DNA of 64,000 bases from Taenia hydatigena (Eukaryota > Platyhelminthes > Cestoda > Cyclophyllidea > Taeniidae): the NCBI GenBank assembly GCA_036345935.2, contig JADWOT020000008.1, positions 375,901 to 439,900 of the forward strand, written 5' to 3'. Under the pieces are notes generated by a model, which worked only from the letters and a program-made list of their open reading frames with translations, was not told the origin of the DNA and searched no databases. A program made the position numbers and the translations under genes. Below are positions 24,501-37,904 of the stretch, piece after piece. Within the stretch, counting starts at the first letter, position 1, and every line of letters starts with the position of its first letter.

Positions 24501-27500
24501 CAGAAGTACTTTTCTATGCAGAATTCTCAACCGAAGAACTGCAGTACCTCCCACTCTTCCGCTTTAGAACTTAGGGTTTAACAACAACAATGAAGAGGGA
24601 ACGACATAAGCATTACTTAAATCCACTTGGAAATGAGAAAGTCGGCAATAAAAAAAGTGGATAACGTCAGTTAAGGAAATCGATGACACATCTCGCCAGG
24701 ATTGGTACGAATCTAGCGAATGTGAGTTTCTGATGTGTATCCCAAAATAGTTGCCACGCATTACGAAAGGCAATAGCAGTAAACGCATTTCTTAGGTGGC
24801 AGCAAATTAGCATGAATATTTGGCTAAAAGAGACAAAAGAATGATTGACGCAGAGGTGGAGGGATGAGAAGCCTTCTAAATGAAATGAGTGGGGGTAAGG
24901 AAGGGGAGGAGAGGATTGGAAATAAACTCATGGGATAACTCTACACAGTGCTTTGGCGCTGCTTTATTTATTTTTCTTCTTTCTATCCCTAAACTATTTA
25001 CTCACGCACTCATCCACCCATGTAACTAAGTAAACTGTGAACAAATTCGGAATTATTAATGGCCCACTCATAGGTTCCCTTCCCCATGTGATTTACGCCG
25101 AACACCAAGTAGGGTAAGGGGTGAGGGTGGCACCAAAGTGGATCGTGGACAAGATGAGAGAGAAAACAAAAGCAGAGGTGGAAAGAGTAAAGTGTCTGCA
25201 TAATGCCACTGATGAAAGGGAAGAAAACTGTTTGGGGAGCATATACTGTGCTCTTAATCCGTCAAGCAAACTATCCTTCTTGAAAATGCACTACTCGTTC
25301 TACCCTAACCGAATTTGCTTTCTTTGTACCATATTCTTACACATCCGCATCGTTAGTGTTCCAATCTGAACCATTCTAGCTTCCGCATGAGCCCGCATAC
25401 TTTACCCTGTTTTTGCATCTTTTATTACCCTACTCTCTCAGTTTTCTTTGCAAATATAGACAATTCACTTACTATGCCCGATTTTAAAACAAAAGTGTTG
25501 CAACCCCTTTGAAAAGAGAACGAACCGCTAATTCTTGATTCTGATCAATTCTGGAACAGCATGGATGAGAGTGAAAGGAGCTCTGTGCACTTGCTAGTCC
25601 TGAATACGCTGCCCCCACCACACCGGAATTGTGGGATTGCAAAATGAGTGCTACCGCGAGCAATTGCAGCAGGGAACCTGCTATCAAGTCCCAATACTGA
25701 TCATTCCTGGAGTGAATTTGCAGATTTATGTGCTATCGCAACTTTCTTTTGCAAACTTGGCTACTCACACACCAAGCATACCAAAAGTGTCAGATCTTAT
25801 CAGGAGAAATGCCGCAAACAATTACGGAAGGGAGCAATATGCTAAACTTCGTTTTTGATCAACGAGGGATCAAAAGAGAATCAAAAGTATTATGCTCTAG
25901 ACTCTTGCTAAAAGCGCTTATAGAAAGAAACACGCACAGAGGAATTCAATTATTTGAGTGTGTGCATTCGCGCATTATCATTTTTCGCACCAACTTAGGC
26001 GCTCTTATCATCGACCAAAGCCTGGTTTTCGCAACAAAGTACGAAAACTGCTGCAAGTAATTACTAAATGGCGTAGGCTGCTGCCCTTTGAATCTAGTTG
26101 GTTCTGGGCCTAAATGAACAGAATATGGCGCAGTTTTATATGCTTGTGTCATCTCAGCCTTTACCAAAGAGGCTTCCTCGACTATCGACGGTGTCCAAAT
26201 TACATTGTGCAACACGAGGAACATCATATCTACCAGGAACGGAAGAAAGAGCTGAGTACGAGAGCAAATAATTGCAGATAACAACTAAGCAAATATGTCA
26301 TAGCTAAGTGCCTATGCTATCTAAGTTTTCGCATCTAAATCCTCGGCATTACGCTGCGGCCATCCCCAAACAGCAAATGTCTTGCAATTGAACTGCAACT
26401 ACTTGGAAGGGAAATAACCTAACCTTTGTTGCCGAACCTTAATTACTTCTAGATTAGAGCAAAAAGTATGACGCGGCTGATATTTGCACTTTCCGTTATT
26501 TTCGTCACATCAAACTCTTTTTACAGCCTCAAGACAAAATGGTGTAGTTTAACAGGATCCTTGCCTTTTTGGTGTTGTAACAAACCGTCGGTAAGGGTTT
26601 CGTTGGAATCAGTTTCAGATCAAAGTAGGAATAGCATAAAACACAGCGCACTTGGGCTAATTTGCCATCGTTTCACATGTGTGCTGTAATGTTTTCCCTT
26701 GCCTCGAAGGCCTCCAACTACAACCCGGTAGCAATTGAATAACTTGAATTGACCAGCATTTTTAAAGGCAGCTCGCAGATGTAGACGGTTCAGTAATTCG
26801 TGTAAGGAAAATTTACTTCTCTCTAATAAATAAAATCCTGGAAATAAAGGGTTAAGCTAAAGTATTAAATGGCTATTGTTAATTTATGCATGAGAGGTTA
26901 GCTAAGAAACCATAAAATGCAATTTATTCCTACCTGAGTCATGTGCGAAGTAATGCCAACGGAGCGACCCTAATTCGGAATCAATCGCGGACGACTTCAT
27001 GCTCAGCAAACTATGTTTCAGTCAGACGCGATGCATTCTTGTGAGTTTCCTATGCTACAACACCGGTTTCACCAAGTAATCCTCAGTGGTTAAGACGTGT
27101 TCTCAAAATTACATTGCGCACCTTTGCCATAACCATGACAATTCATTGCAGCAACGAATTAAATATGCCGGAGAGACAGAAGGCAGTTACCGCCAATGAC
27201 TTTGAAAGATGATGAGTAAACTAGTTAAAGACTTGTTTCAACTAACGTAAAATGCAATCCGTAGTTGACTTATGTCCTGAAACTTGCAGACGTATTTTGT
27301 ATCAATATTTATTTTCGTTTTTGGAGTGATGCGTGGTATATTAACAAATGAATAAGTCGCATGAGCATTTTGGGGCGAAATCTATCATTAATTATATGTA
27401 TCAGCTAATATTTTGCACATCGTTTTATTTATTTGAATTTTGTTCTTTTGCCTTTAAGTAGGATATATAACAAACGCACCTTATCCATTCCTCACAAGTA

Positions 27501-28482
27501 TTACATCATCTTCAAATCAAAAAAGAGATCGCTTTTGCTCACTGTAGTTGGGGCTCACATTTAACATCGTTAGACAGTGCTATATGCCATTTGAGGCACT
27601 CATTCACACGTATCGTGTCCCACAACATGGCATAATAAAAAGCGAGAGGCATTTGCCCACTTAATCCATGCATAATAAACCTTTTAATGTGTAACTAGGC
27701 CCCACATGTTCACGATGAAAAGCAACTACAGCGTGAGGATAAGCAGAAAGGATTATCCAAAGTGCTCAACACTTCCTATTGAGAGTGAGGCAGGCCCATA
27801 ATTACGCAGCAGAAAGGCGATACGCGATTGCTAAAATTCCAAGTATTACTACATCACGTGTTCCAATTGTCTTGTCAATTGTAAGCAATCACTGTGTTAG
27901 ATTTAATTTCAGTCGCAACGAGAAACGGGATCCTAGACACCATTGTAAATCGAATTTTAGAGCAACTCACGTAAAAGCGGGAACCTTATTGTCAATGCGC
28001 GTCAATTGTAAGCTTCATATCGATCTTAATCAATTTTAGAGGTCAGGCGGCGGCATGGTAGGCCCTTTGGTATCAATAAAGGTCGATTTGTATATTTCAT
28101 GACCTCTACTAGATCGATTGGAAAGGGATGGTACCGCTCATACAGAGAGTCTCAGAGTATACACAGCCTCCTTCCCTCTCCCCAGTTAATCAAGCAGATC
28201 ATGGAATAGGGTATAACTTGCGAGTTGTCGGAGTCAGAGCTGTAGAAAAAATCCCCATTCTTCCTAATTCTCACAAACTAGCTTCAATAAATACGCGTTA
28301 CAAAACCGTAAATAGGTATCCAATGTGACGAAATTTTCGCGTTTGATATTTGCTGAGAGGATATGGAAATTGGTTGTCAACACACATTTCATTTTAATAT
28401 AAAGAAAAGTCTAGATATCGATAAGAGTTCAGTGCGGATAAATGTGTCAACGTAATTGTGACCCTAGGATTGGCAGGATTGA
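24501..28482. other. No supported gene
   Basis: AT-rich sequence with only short open frames. The one item of slight interest is the short frame at 26,468-26,689, listed separately. Confidence 0.35.
26468..26689 (+). CDS. Possible small secreted peptide, 73 codons
   Basis: An ATG-initiated frame starts MTRLIFALSVIFVTSNSFYS, which has the shape of a signal peptide: a basic residue, a hydrophobic core, then small or polar residues. A short segment with paired cysteines (KWCS...FWCCNK) follows. The mature part would be about 50 residues and contains four cysteines. No family is recognised and no splice or poly(A) signals support it. A chance frame is the more likely explanation. Confidence 0.12.
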   Translation: MTRLIFALSVIFVTSNSFYSLKTKWCSLTGSLPFWCCNKPSVRVSLESVSDQSRNSIKHSALGLICHRFTCVL

Positions 28483-28802
28483 GTTGCAGACGAGAGGGCC
28501 AGCATGCATTTGCTGTGATGATGCAGTGGAGAGCTGTTTTGGCTAGTAGAGGGGAAGAAAGGCTGAGCAATGAAGGCTTATAGACGCTGGCGACCGCGCT
28601 ACGTGGCAGCTTCTGGTCTGCGACGCACCATGGAGGTTGTGCTACGTTGGTGCGGGTTAGTACACATGTGGGTGACGCTAGTGGAAGGCTCGCAGCGGCG
28701 TAGAGACCTCTGGTGTCCGTCCAGCCATGGAGGTAGTGCTACGTCGGTGTGGGTAAGTACATGCGTGCTGGAGCATGGTGGAAGTAAGCCCGCGGGCGGG
28801 TG
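28483..28802 (+). repeat. GC-rich dispersed element, family G, copy 1
   Basis: About 320 bases, markedly richer in G and C than its flanks. It matches 34,399-34,708 from GCAGACG and CCAGCAT, through TGATGATGCAGTGG, TTTTGGCTAGTAGA, CCATGGAGGTTGTGCTACGT and GGGTTAGTACACATGTGGGTGACGC-type sequence, to CTCTGGTGTCCGTC and AGCCCGYGGGCG. Within this copy the block CCATGGAGGTNGTGCTACGT plus a GTGGGT/GTACAT stretch occurs twice (28,629-28,680 and 28,724-28,775), an internal duplication. It stays open in one plus frame for 77 codons, but the peptide is Arg/Gly/Val-rich without a motif. Confidence 0.75.
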
Positions 28803-31039
28803 AAGAGTGAACTAGCCGAGAGGTTGCAGTGGCAATCGCTTGCGCATTTGTCAGATTCATGCGAAGGAGGGTAAATGTATGAAATTCGGTCAGAGCAGTG
28901 GCACAGCATGTCGAAATGCGGTAGTGGTAGAAGACAGGAAGAGAATTCGTGCATTTAATGCTCCAACATCATCGTATTTGTTGGAGATAAAGATGGTAAC
29001 GTGGTGGAATTGGGCGTCAGTGTGTTTGCGACTTTAGAATAAAAGGAAAAGTGATGGCGACCAAAGGAGAGATATATCTGTCCAAAGAACTATTTATTAT
29101 CTGCCCTCAGTCTAGTATTCTACCTTACCATAGTTCCCACTCTTGATTAAAACCTTCTCAATGCGATGATGTGCCAACGCGAAGTCCATTTAACTCAGCC
29201 ATTTATTCAGAGAAACTGTCAATACTGCCGAACTACGCTCCTGAAAGATTATTTTTCTTTGTGCTTAGTCATTGAAAGATCAAAATAAGGGCTTCGCTAC
29301 TTTGCATGGGCTCTTTCTATCCATGGATAGGGTTGCGACCCCAAAAGAGTAAAAAAGAGGGGAGAGACAGTAAAGAGATGGCAGTGACATGAAGTTCAGC
29401 TGCACCCACTTCTCATAGACAGCAGGCGGCACGATTTTGTGCTAGAATTAAATGGATACAATATTATATGGACCCACAATATCCTTGCTATATATTGTGT
29501 CCATTATTCGCACTAAGTAATGCTGGGCAGGCCATGCAATGGCTGAAATTGACTACGAATGCATAGGGGAAGAAGGATTTGCAAATTTTACACGTGAACG
29601 TGGAATGCAAGACAAATGGCGTGATGGGAGAAGCGGGACAAGAGAAAGTACTTGCGGTGAATTACGTGATTCTCCGCCCTCAATGAAGTTTAAAAGATCC
29701 GCAGCACCCCGTGAAAGTAAAGGATATCAAAACGGTGATGATCTCTTGTTTTTTTTTGCGAATCGCTTCTCTTTTTTCCCATTCAGACACTCATCTGGTC
29801 TCGATCTGCGAATGGCTCTTTAAGCCATCTGCTTAATTCTTGTATCATGGAGATAGGTCGAATATTCCCTAGCAATTTTCTTGTCAGTAGCCTGCCATAA
29901 ATTCCGACTTAGGTTCCTCTTCCCTTGTGAGGTTTTTCTAAGTTAGATAGCTGTTCCTCTCGGCATCTCAGTCTTCTTTTCTACAAGGCAATTAACCCCA
30001 CCAGCCAATCGTCCATTCTGCCTCAAGCTTAGAGCATTGTCCTCCCAATACTTTTATCTTGTCTTGTTAATGAACAAATAAAATTCATTTTGTAGCTTAT
30101 TTAAGTTGCCAATTTTAATGTCTCCAATTCTTTCTACCACCTTCTGGAAGTGATGGAGCCCATCTGTTTTGTAGCCTTAGTTAAATCTTGTAACGGATGG
30201 TGGTAAGGTTGTCGAAATTGTTCAACGTGCCGATTTTTTCTGGCGCTAATTTCTTTTCCGTGGTACGGCACAGGCCATATTGACCTGCAGCGGACACCTT
30301 CATTTCAAATAGGCGGTTCAATTAGCAACTGCATTGAATGATTTGAGCTTGAGAGATTTCCATGTCATTTGAGCAGTTAATGCACAACTGGGAGATACTT
30401 AAATAATCTAGTCCCTGGCTTATTTTACGGCTCTTTACTCTGAATGTTAGTTATGCATCTCATTGTCAACTGTGTTTTTTAATGACCCCTTTAGAATTTG
30501 TTGTTCACCTCGCACTGCTAGTTAATTAAAGTTGATAGACACGATTATTGCTTTCAGCTCTTATTTATCCACCTTGGAGCCTACGGAGTTAGCTAGCAAT
30601 TTGCAAGATAAAGAGATTCTCGCGATATAAGTCATGCGCTATTGCGTCAACAGTAGCAGAACACAAACTAATGGCCGGAATGAGGTGCTTAAGGAGTAAG
30701 TTTATGCTTTACAATTGTTGCAATCCTAGTTTCTGAACTCATTGGCAGCATAAAATGCTTACAGTTCCAATTCGATGGCGCCTGATGAGCCTCGCAGTCA
30801 AATAGGGGTGGTAAAATGACTGATGTTACCTTATTAGGCTATTTTTTGCCACTGCTCTTTCCCCTTGATTATTATTTTTGAACTTGTGTTAACGCATTAC
30901 CAAGCTGAGGTGGATGTCATTTTGAGTGCGCCCGCGTCAATTGAGACTAGGCTAAAGGGAGGATCTAATCGTACATTTAAAGTGTATAACGGTGAAAATC
31001 AGCCACCGAAGGCGAGGGAAGGTTTGCAAGAAAAAAATC
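28803..31039. other. No supported gene
   Basis: A plus-strand frame from an ATG at 29,539 to 29,823 (MAEIDYECIGEEGFANFTRE...) is charged and protein-like for about 60 residues but has no recognised domain, and it ends in a T-rich hydrophobic run. The rest is AT-rich sequence without signals. Confidence 0.3.
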
Positions 31040-31160
31040 CTTCTATATGTAGTAGCACTCACGCCCGGATCAAAGCCTCTCCATACCACCCTGAAGCTAG
31101 ATGATTGTACTTAGTCCGTCTACATAGGTATCAGGTACTTCTGAGGACGTTGTAGAAGAA
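31040..31160 (+). pseudogene. Fossil Ty3/gypsy-type integrase motif
   Basis: The plus-strand frame ending at 31,104 closes with HARIKASPYHPEAR, then a TGA. After it the same frame reads VRLHRYQVLLRTL. This is the order of the retroviral/gypsy integrase core end: a K/R-x-S/T-x-Y-H-P-E/Q block that normally continues to an ERxHRxLK helix. The stop falls at the usual Asn/Gly position after the conserved PEA. The rest of the integrase core is not recognisable upstream, so this is a short remnant. Integrase normally inserts element cDNA into the host genome; this copy cannot work. The match is short and by eye only. Confidence 0.45.
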
Positions 31161-34100
31161 TCGTGCCTCTCACCATTGTCTTTAAATTCTTCCCGTTGAC
31201 AGGCTGGCGAATAAAGCAGCGGCACGTGCAGCAAGTCACGTGATCTGCTGCTTTGTTCTGTCTTTTACCCAAGCAAAATATACCGAGTGATGGGCGGTAA
31301 TGTGCGACTGAACTACTTCGCATCTCAAATGTACCGCCGACTAAGTGGGTGGAGTTGAGTGACCTCTCAAGTCGTGAGTTATGTTGTGCCCCTGCGAGAA
31401 CAAGCCTTATCCTTCCTGAGCTTATGCTGTTTACCCGAAAACATTTTAAATAGCGCTGCACATAACTTACTTTCACTCATTTTTCGGACTCCACGGGTGT
31501 GATAGCCCTGCGTTTTGTGTGCTTGGAGGCACAGTGGTATGAGATCAGTCGCGTCTGTCATTGCAAACATTCAGGGCCAGTCCACGAGTTGCCAGGATCC
31601 ATTTGCGTAGCATAAACCTATGAGCTCTTTGTCGGCAAGCCTTGTTTGATCAGTCGAAAGTTTTATGCGTGTAGATAGGTTGTCGTGAACGGAGGCATCC
31701 ACAACCGTTACAGTGTTGTACCATTGCAAAATGAATTCGTTTGCTATGGACTTCCTCTTGAAGAGAACTAAACATCATAAAACACGCAGCAGACTTAGAG
31801 CATGTTCTAGAGATAATTATTCAATCACTTTGGTTAATCAAATCATCCTAGATCGTACTGTGCAGCAAGCTACAATTGGTAAGAAAACTTGTCCAAACGG
31901 AAGCAGAAGAGTAAACATTGGAAGCGGTGAGGACCATTCTCAATGCAGAATTTTTTGCAGTTTATGTTCATTAACTTAACGCTAAGTTGGATTCATGCTT
32001 GCACCTTGTTGCGTCCAAGACAAAACAGCATCAATCAACTTAGAGGTCTGGAGACAGGCAGGAATCTACAATTTCAGCTTTGAAGCGAAATCAAATGGCA
32101 TATTATTGCGAGTCCTTTATTCAGCTCATTCGATTTGGCAATCATTGGGTTAAGAAAAACAAGTAACCTTTTGCAAAATGAGCTTAATTGCTCCACAAAC
32201 TCCACCACGAACTATCTGCTTATTTTGTTTCGATGAGAAATGCAGCCCAAGGGCTCCCGTTACGCCTGGCGAATTGTACTGTGCACAAACAGGTCAGCTA
32301 ATAGATGGCAAATGTGTGGGGTGATACGATAAAGTGATACTACAAAGTTGCCAGTAAAAATTAGGATTGAAATGATTTGATCACTAGCACCTCAAGTGTT
32401 CGCCACTCGGATCAGGATGAGTTCCAGTTCACTTGATATTTTTGTTAATAACCTGAAGCGAAAGCTCAAACCATAAACATGCATATCCATACAGACTAAC
32501 ATAGGCATAAATGTATGTGCGTGTATTCACCTGGGGTTAACCCTGCCACCGACGCTTTTTTGCAAACCATTTTAATAGGAATTGTGCAGAAACTCATTTG
32601 TTATGCCCTACATTGCGAGGTAAGCAGTAAAATCTCAGCTTTTACCTCATGATTCATTTTGCCATTGGAATAGCTGCAACCTATCCGTGTTTTTAAAGAA
32701 CGCCGTCTAAGAATTCATCAGAGACGTCGTCAGATCCGCTTCCCAGTTAGTTGCATTGCTCAATTTGTTGCATGGAAATTTTCCACCTTTATTTTAAAAT
32801 CATTCCAGAGGTATTTGTCGAATCCAAAACGGCTAGGTATCTGCATATCATCAATCACAATTTGGGTGAAAATTAGTGATCATTTAGAATTGACTGATTA
32901 GTGTCCAACATGTGTAGAACATATGGCATCGTAAGTCAGATAAATGCAGGCTGTTGTCTTTACATCGACTCAAACTTCATTTGTCGCCAACCGTTGCCCT
33001 ATTAATTTTTATAGCTGTATGCTTTGCATGCAAGGGTTATCAAAAATTTACGAACAGTACTAAAATATAGGTTTCAACACGTATCTAGTGAAATTTTTGG
33101 CACGAACATTTCGAGTTGGAACAGGATGACGGTAACGTAGCCGCAATCTGCTTTAGGCTGAATCGAAGCACACAATTCTTCAAATAGTCTCAACACAGTG
33201 TCCGATCAGTCGACTTTGGGCTATTTGCAGAGGGCGACGACAAAGACTCAATCAATCTAGTAGCTATTTACTGTGCTTGATAGCCTGGAACACTGATTCT
33301 GCCCGCAGCAAACGGTTCGTGTGACTAATAACACCACTAAGTTGGTCTGAATATTGCAGCAATCTACTTCTCGCCCCCATCATTAGGCTTCCTTTCCTGT
33401 CTAGACATAAAGTTTTAAAGGAACTGGTCTTTCAAATGAAGTGGATTCATTGCATCCACCCTTAAATTGTTAAATCTTTCTCTGCTAAAGCATGGCGTCA
33501 AGAAATTAGGTGTTTTAATGAACTTGTATTTGCTAAAAGGCTGTGGATGATCAATGTGTTATTGGCACTTTCACTAATCTTGGTTCGGCTTTAGCCTCCA
33601 AGCGAGCCATTTGCTGCCTAAAGTGGTTTTTGGTATAGCCTGAAACTAGCGTTTGTGCATGAAGACAAATGAGGTTCTGACTATCTACTTAATTCGCACT
33701 CGCAAACTTTTGCGTCGTGATCCACCTGCGGGTAAAGGAACGTCTATTTATGTGCAACTCGATCTTCCCAGTTTTGTGATTAAACGGCTTTTATTCACTC
33801 TTGCGATCCCACCTCCTCCCACACATCGGTAGCCCTCATTACAACGCCTGACCAACATGGACCACGGACCCCTATCAGCATGTGCATGAGCCAGTTACAT
33901 GAAATCCGTAAAAACATATTTCTTTAACTTCGTGGCACGATGATACATTGTATGCGCACGCAAGGCATATGATTCGATTTTGGGCTTTTGCCTTTAATCT
34001 TCCTTTTCTGGCCCTCATACCCTTTGAGAAAACAGGTTATTTCGGTTTAGATATGCTTATCAATCCTAGCTACCACAAACCAACGATCGAGTAGTCAAAG

Positions 34101-34398
34101 CACTTTTTTTTGGTATTTCGATAGTTCCGCATAGAGCCAATGCACAAGGACCCAAGAAAGGATAATGGAAAAATCTAGCAGCATGGGCAAATTTGCCAAT
34201 GAAAATTCATGTTATATAAGAAAGCATCCTTTAAATATTTCCTACATTACGATCAGTAAAAAAAGCTGCTACAGTATAAAATGAAAAAAAATGTTGCTGA
34301 TCTATCACATGCTATTTTTAGAAAAGCATTAATAAAAGAAAACAAAATGATAGATGAAACAATAATTGCAAAAGTTAAAACGAAAGTGAAAGAATTCA
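31161..34398. other. No supported gene
   Basis: Only short frames interrupted by stops; no repeats, RNA genes or element ends were noticed. Confidence 0.35.
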
Positions 34399-34708
34399 AT
34401 CGCAGACGAAAAACCAGCATTCAATTGCGGTGATGATGCAGTGGAAAGGCGTTTTGGCTAGTAGAAGGGAAGAAAGGGTGAGTAATGAAGGCCCGTAGAC
34501 GCCGGCGACCGTGCCGCGTGGCAGTTTCTGGTCTGCGTGCCACCATGGAGGTTGTGCTACGTTAGTGCGGGTTAGTACACATGTGGGTGACGCCGGTGGA
34601 AAGGCTGCATTCGCTGGCCTAGACGCTGGCGATAAAACCGCGACAGATCTCTGGTGTCCGTCTAGCCATCGAGTGCGGAGCATAGTGAAAAGCCCGTGGG
34701 CGCGCGGT
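34399..34708 (+). repeat. GC-rich dispersed element, family G, copy 2
   Basis: Same orientation as the copy at 28,483-28,802. It shares the GCAGACG...CCAGCAT start, TGATGATGCAGTGG, the GAAGAAAGG region, CCACCATGGAGGTTGTGCTA, TTAGTACACATGTGGGTGAC and the CTCTGGTGTCCGTCTAGCCA end. It has only one copy of the CCATGGAGGT block and a different insert (34,600-34,650). It is followed by a C/T-rich stretch (TCTCCTCCTCCTCGTTCTCG near 34,763) that is not part of the shared region. Confidence 0.75.
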
Positions 34709-37700
34709 TGCCGGCATACTCTATTCCTTTGTTCTTATTTACTCCCCACCCAACATTACCCTTCTCCTCCTCCTCGTTCTCGTCCTCCTCATTCTTCCGC
34801 CTTCCCTTAAAAGCACTTCAAGTAATCCGGAAACCCAATAAATAAGTCTTGTAGTTTCAGTCTATCAAGATGCCAGTGATAAATGTAATTAACACACACA
34901 ATCATCAGTAACAGTTTCTATTTTATGTTATGCATTTTTAAACAAAGTCTTAAGGAATCCTCAATTTGATTTCTACTGATATTAAATGACGCAAAGGGAA
35001 GGACCACGTGGTATTAATGACTTAAAATATTGGATGGTACTCATCGAATGATCAGTTTCGGATTTGCATCAAACCATCGCTGCCTTATTTTTTTATTTTG
35101 GCAAGGCCAGATTAAACATAATTATACATGATTCGCCCAATTTGACCGCTTTTGCACGGGTCTTCAACTTTTGCAGTAATGCAGGCATTATCCATCCTGT
35201 CCAAATAAACTCTTCATGACCTAACTCCACACCCCTATGCATTAATGCGCATACTTCTCCATAAAGACATGCTTTCAATCATGTATGCGTTCACATGCAA
35301 GGTATACAAAGTGTTGATGCATAGAAATGTTAATCTCAAAAGTATAATGTGCCTACAGTGGTGCACATGATCCAAGTGTGCAAAATATAAGATAAAGTTT
35401 CTGTTTTGCACTAAGCACAGTCCACAGATGCAGGCATCCATTTAGGTCATGAGAAGGGCGAGTTGTACGAATATCTGTGACGGAGTATGCAGCGAATGTG
35501 ATTAACAAGCGAGTAGACCTCCTGGGTCAGTCCTCAGCCAGACGTTCGATTGCATCGTACGACAGTGAAGATGGTACGCAGCCATTGTCGTGGTAGTCTC
35601 TAAAGCCTTTGTGAAACCTGGAAGCCAAGTGAAAGATAGTTGCTACTTCTTTTCACTTAAAGAGTAGTAGTTCTGCATTTCTTCCATTTACAGCCTTTAA
35701 AAATTGTCGCACTAGCCTTCAATTACCATTTAAATTGCAACTAATTCCTTGGGCGCATAATTTATTCAGGCTGCGCGCAAACACCAGCTTAATTGCCTTG
35801 ATGTCGTTTGTTGTTTGACTTAAAGCTCCCTATTTCTATCTTTGCATTGTTTCGCCATGGTTGCATCTTTTTGAGTTTATTGTTTCCAAAATTCACTAGC
35901 TCCCTAAGCGATGGCTCTCGGTTGTCGTTGTTTTATGGCAGCTGTTTTACTGATCCTAGTAACAAAGGATTTAAAAGACTGGTTCCTAAAAAGGACTGAT
36001 TTTCTACCATTTAACTAGTTGGTCTGTATATGGCATATCTTTGCTTCGGCTAATGTTAGATATTTTGCCAAATCTCTTTGTAATCAATTTTCCTTCAAAA
36101 CGCCTATAGTAGCAGTGCTCATCGATGCCAGATAAACTAGGAAGTCTCCTTGGATTTTCAAAATTTAGGTTGGTCTTTGCTTGCAGAAAGGTGCTCACCG
36201 CTCGCTGTTCGACTGCACACGCGATGAAGTAAGTTCTCATAAATGCGCATTTCAGCAGGCAAAATTCCTGGCGAAAATAAACTCTCGAAGTAAATTTCAA
36301 AAATGGGTTTCTAAGGGAATAGATGATCACTTGACTGTTGGTCTAGTATCACAACTCAACTTTCAAGCCAATCAACAATATTTGTGCCATAACTTGGATG
36401 CGTTTATTAGGTTGCTGGGTTTAAATCTGCCTTACTAATTTCCGGTAACTAGCGTTGTCACCTTACTGCCTCTAAGCGATAACAGAGGGAGTTGACTTCG
36501 TCTACTGCGTTCTTAATAACTGAACATGAAGATGCCATTCGCTAAGGCAACTCGTTTACCCAGGCAGAGAATCATTCCTCCGGCAGATGTATCTCTTCTT
36601 TGGTCGCTATCTTCCTTCCTTCATTCCTATAGGCTATAGCACACTGCCACGCAATTTCACTTTGCCATCTTCATCGCAAACAATTTCGATGCCACTAGAG
36701 CATCGGATTCATGAATGCGCCTCTCTGCCTCCTATTACTACTACCGTTCGGCATGCTGTGCCACCTTTTTGACCGACTTTCATGCATCTACCTTCCTTCG
36801 TATCGGTCTGACAGATACACGAGCGATTGTCACTGCAACCCGTTAAGTACTTCACTCTTCGCCACTTAAGGCCTATCATCATATGTTAGAAATCGAACGA
36901 ATGCGTAAATGCTACCTCACTTAATCAAATCGCTGACAGCATAGCTCAACAGCTTGAACTGCTTGGGATTGGCTCACGAGTACCCTAGCGAAATTCGAGA
37001 GCTCTACGTTCACGAAATGCAAGGCATGCGCAAACTGTGACAATTTCAATCTATCTATTTCACTCCGCATATGCTGTGCAAGGCATCTACATTCAGATGC
37101 TCCGTCGACCAAGCATCCAACACATAAATGGACAACATGGTGAAAACACGGCTGAGGCTACATGCTGGTGGTCTCAAAATACTGATCAAATAAGCCAATA
37201 AAACAAAGCCAACCAAACCATAACTAGCCGTGACTTGAGCAAAGCACGGTGAGTTCCGCCTTTCAAAACTCACCCTCCTTTTACAGGTACAAATGCTTGA
37301 AGCTGCGCAAACTGCGCACATAATCATTGGCACGTGGATACTTGGGGCAATAAAGGCGGCTGATGAAATTGTTGGAATGAGTTGGTCACATTCACTGGCT
37401 TGTGCCTGTCGTACACGCTGCAGACTCGAGTGCAAGCGACACGGGATTAGTCTTCCCATCCTCGGCATTTATACCTTCAGAACTAATAAAATGATTAGAT
37501 AGAGTCATAATTTATTTGCACCATATTGAGCAAAGAGCAAAAACCGGAGTTCGCTTTTCTCACACCATAAATCAACGAAAACTACCCTTGCAAAGAGATT
37601 TGCGATCACTTGCCGCCTCATGTCTAATAGGTGCAACGAAGCAGGCTTTCCAGACGCTCCCCTTTCAGGCGGCCTACACAACTGGAGAATTCGCTTCACC

Positions 37701-37904
37701 ACTACAAATGTGAGTTGACTTCAGCCCACGCGTTTTGATGAAGTCTACTCAACGGTAGAATTCCTGATAAGATACCTAGTTTAGCATTGAAAAATATGAT
37801 CCTATTGTTCTCTGAGTGTGCTAAATTCCTGTTTGATAAATGAGCATCAATACATGTTTCTTTCCTTTGATTTTGGAAAACAGTCGTTTTATGAGGCACT
37901 TTAT
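34709..37904. other. No supported gene
   Basis: Opposite-strand open frames overlap at 37,055-37,502: 137 codons on the minus strand with one hydrophobic stretch, and a plus-strand frame after a CCTCCTTTTACAG-like acceptor near 37,287 reading MLEAAQTAHIIIGTWILGAI. They cannot both be real, and neither shows a family motif. Confidence 0.3.

Noticed and set aside
37055..37502. 137-codon minus-strand frame and overlapping plus-strand exon candidate
   Set aside because: Mutually exclusive and neither recognisable; one hydrophobic stretch is not enough to call a membrane protein.
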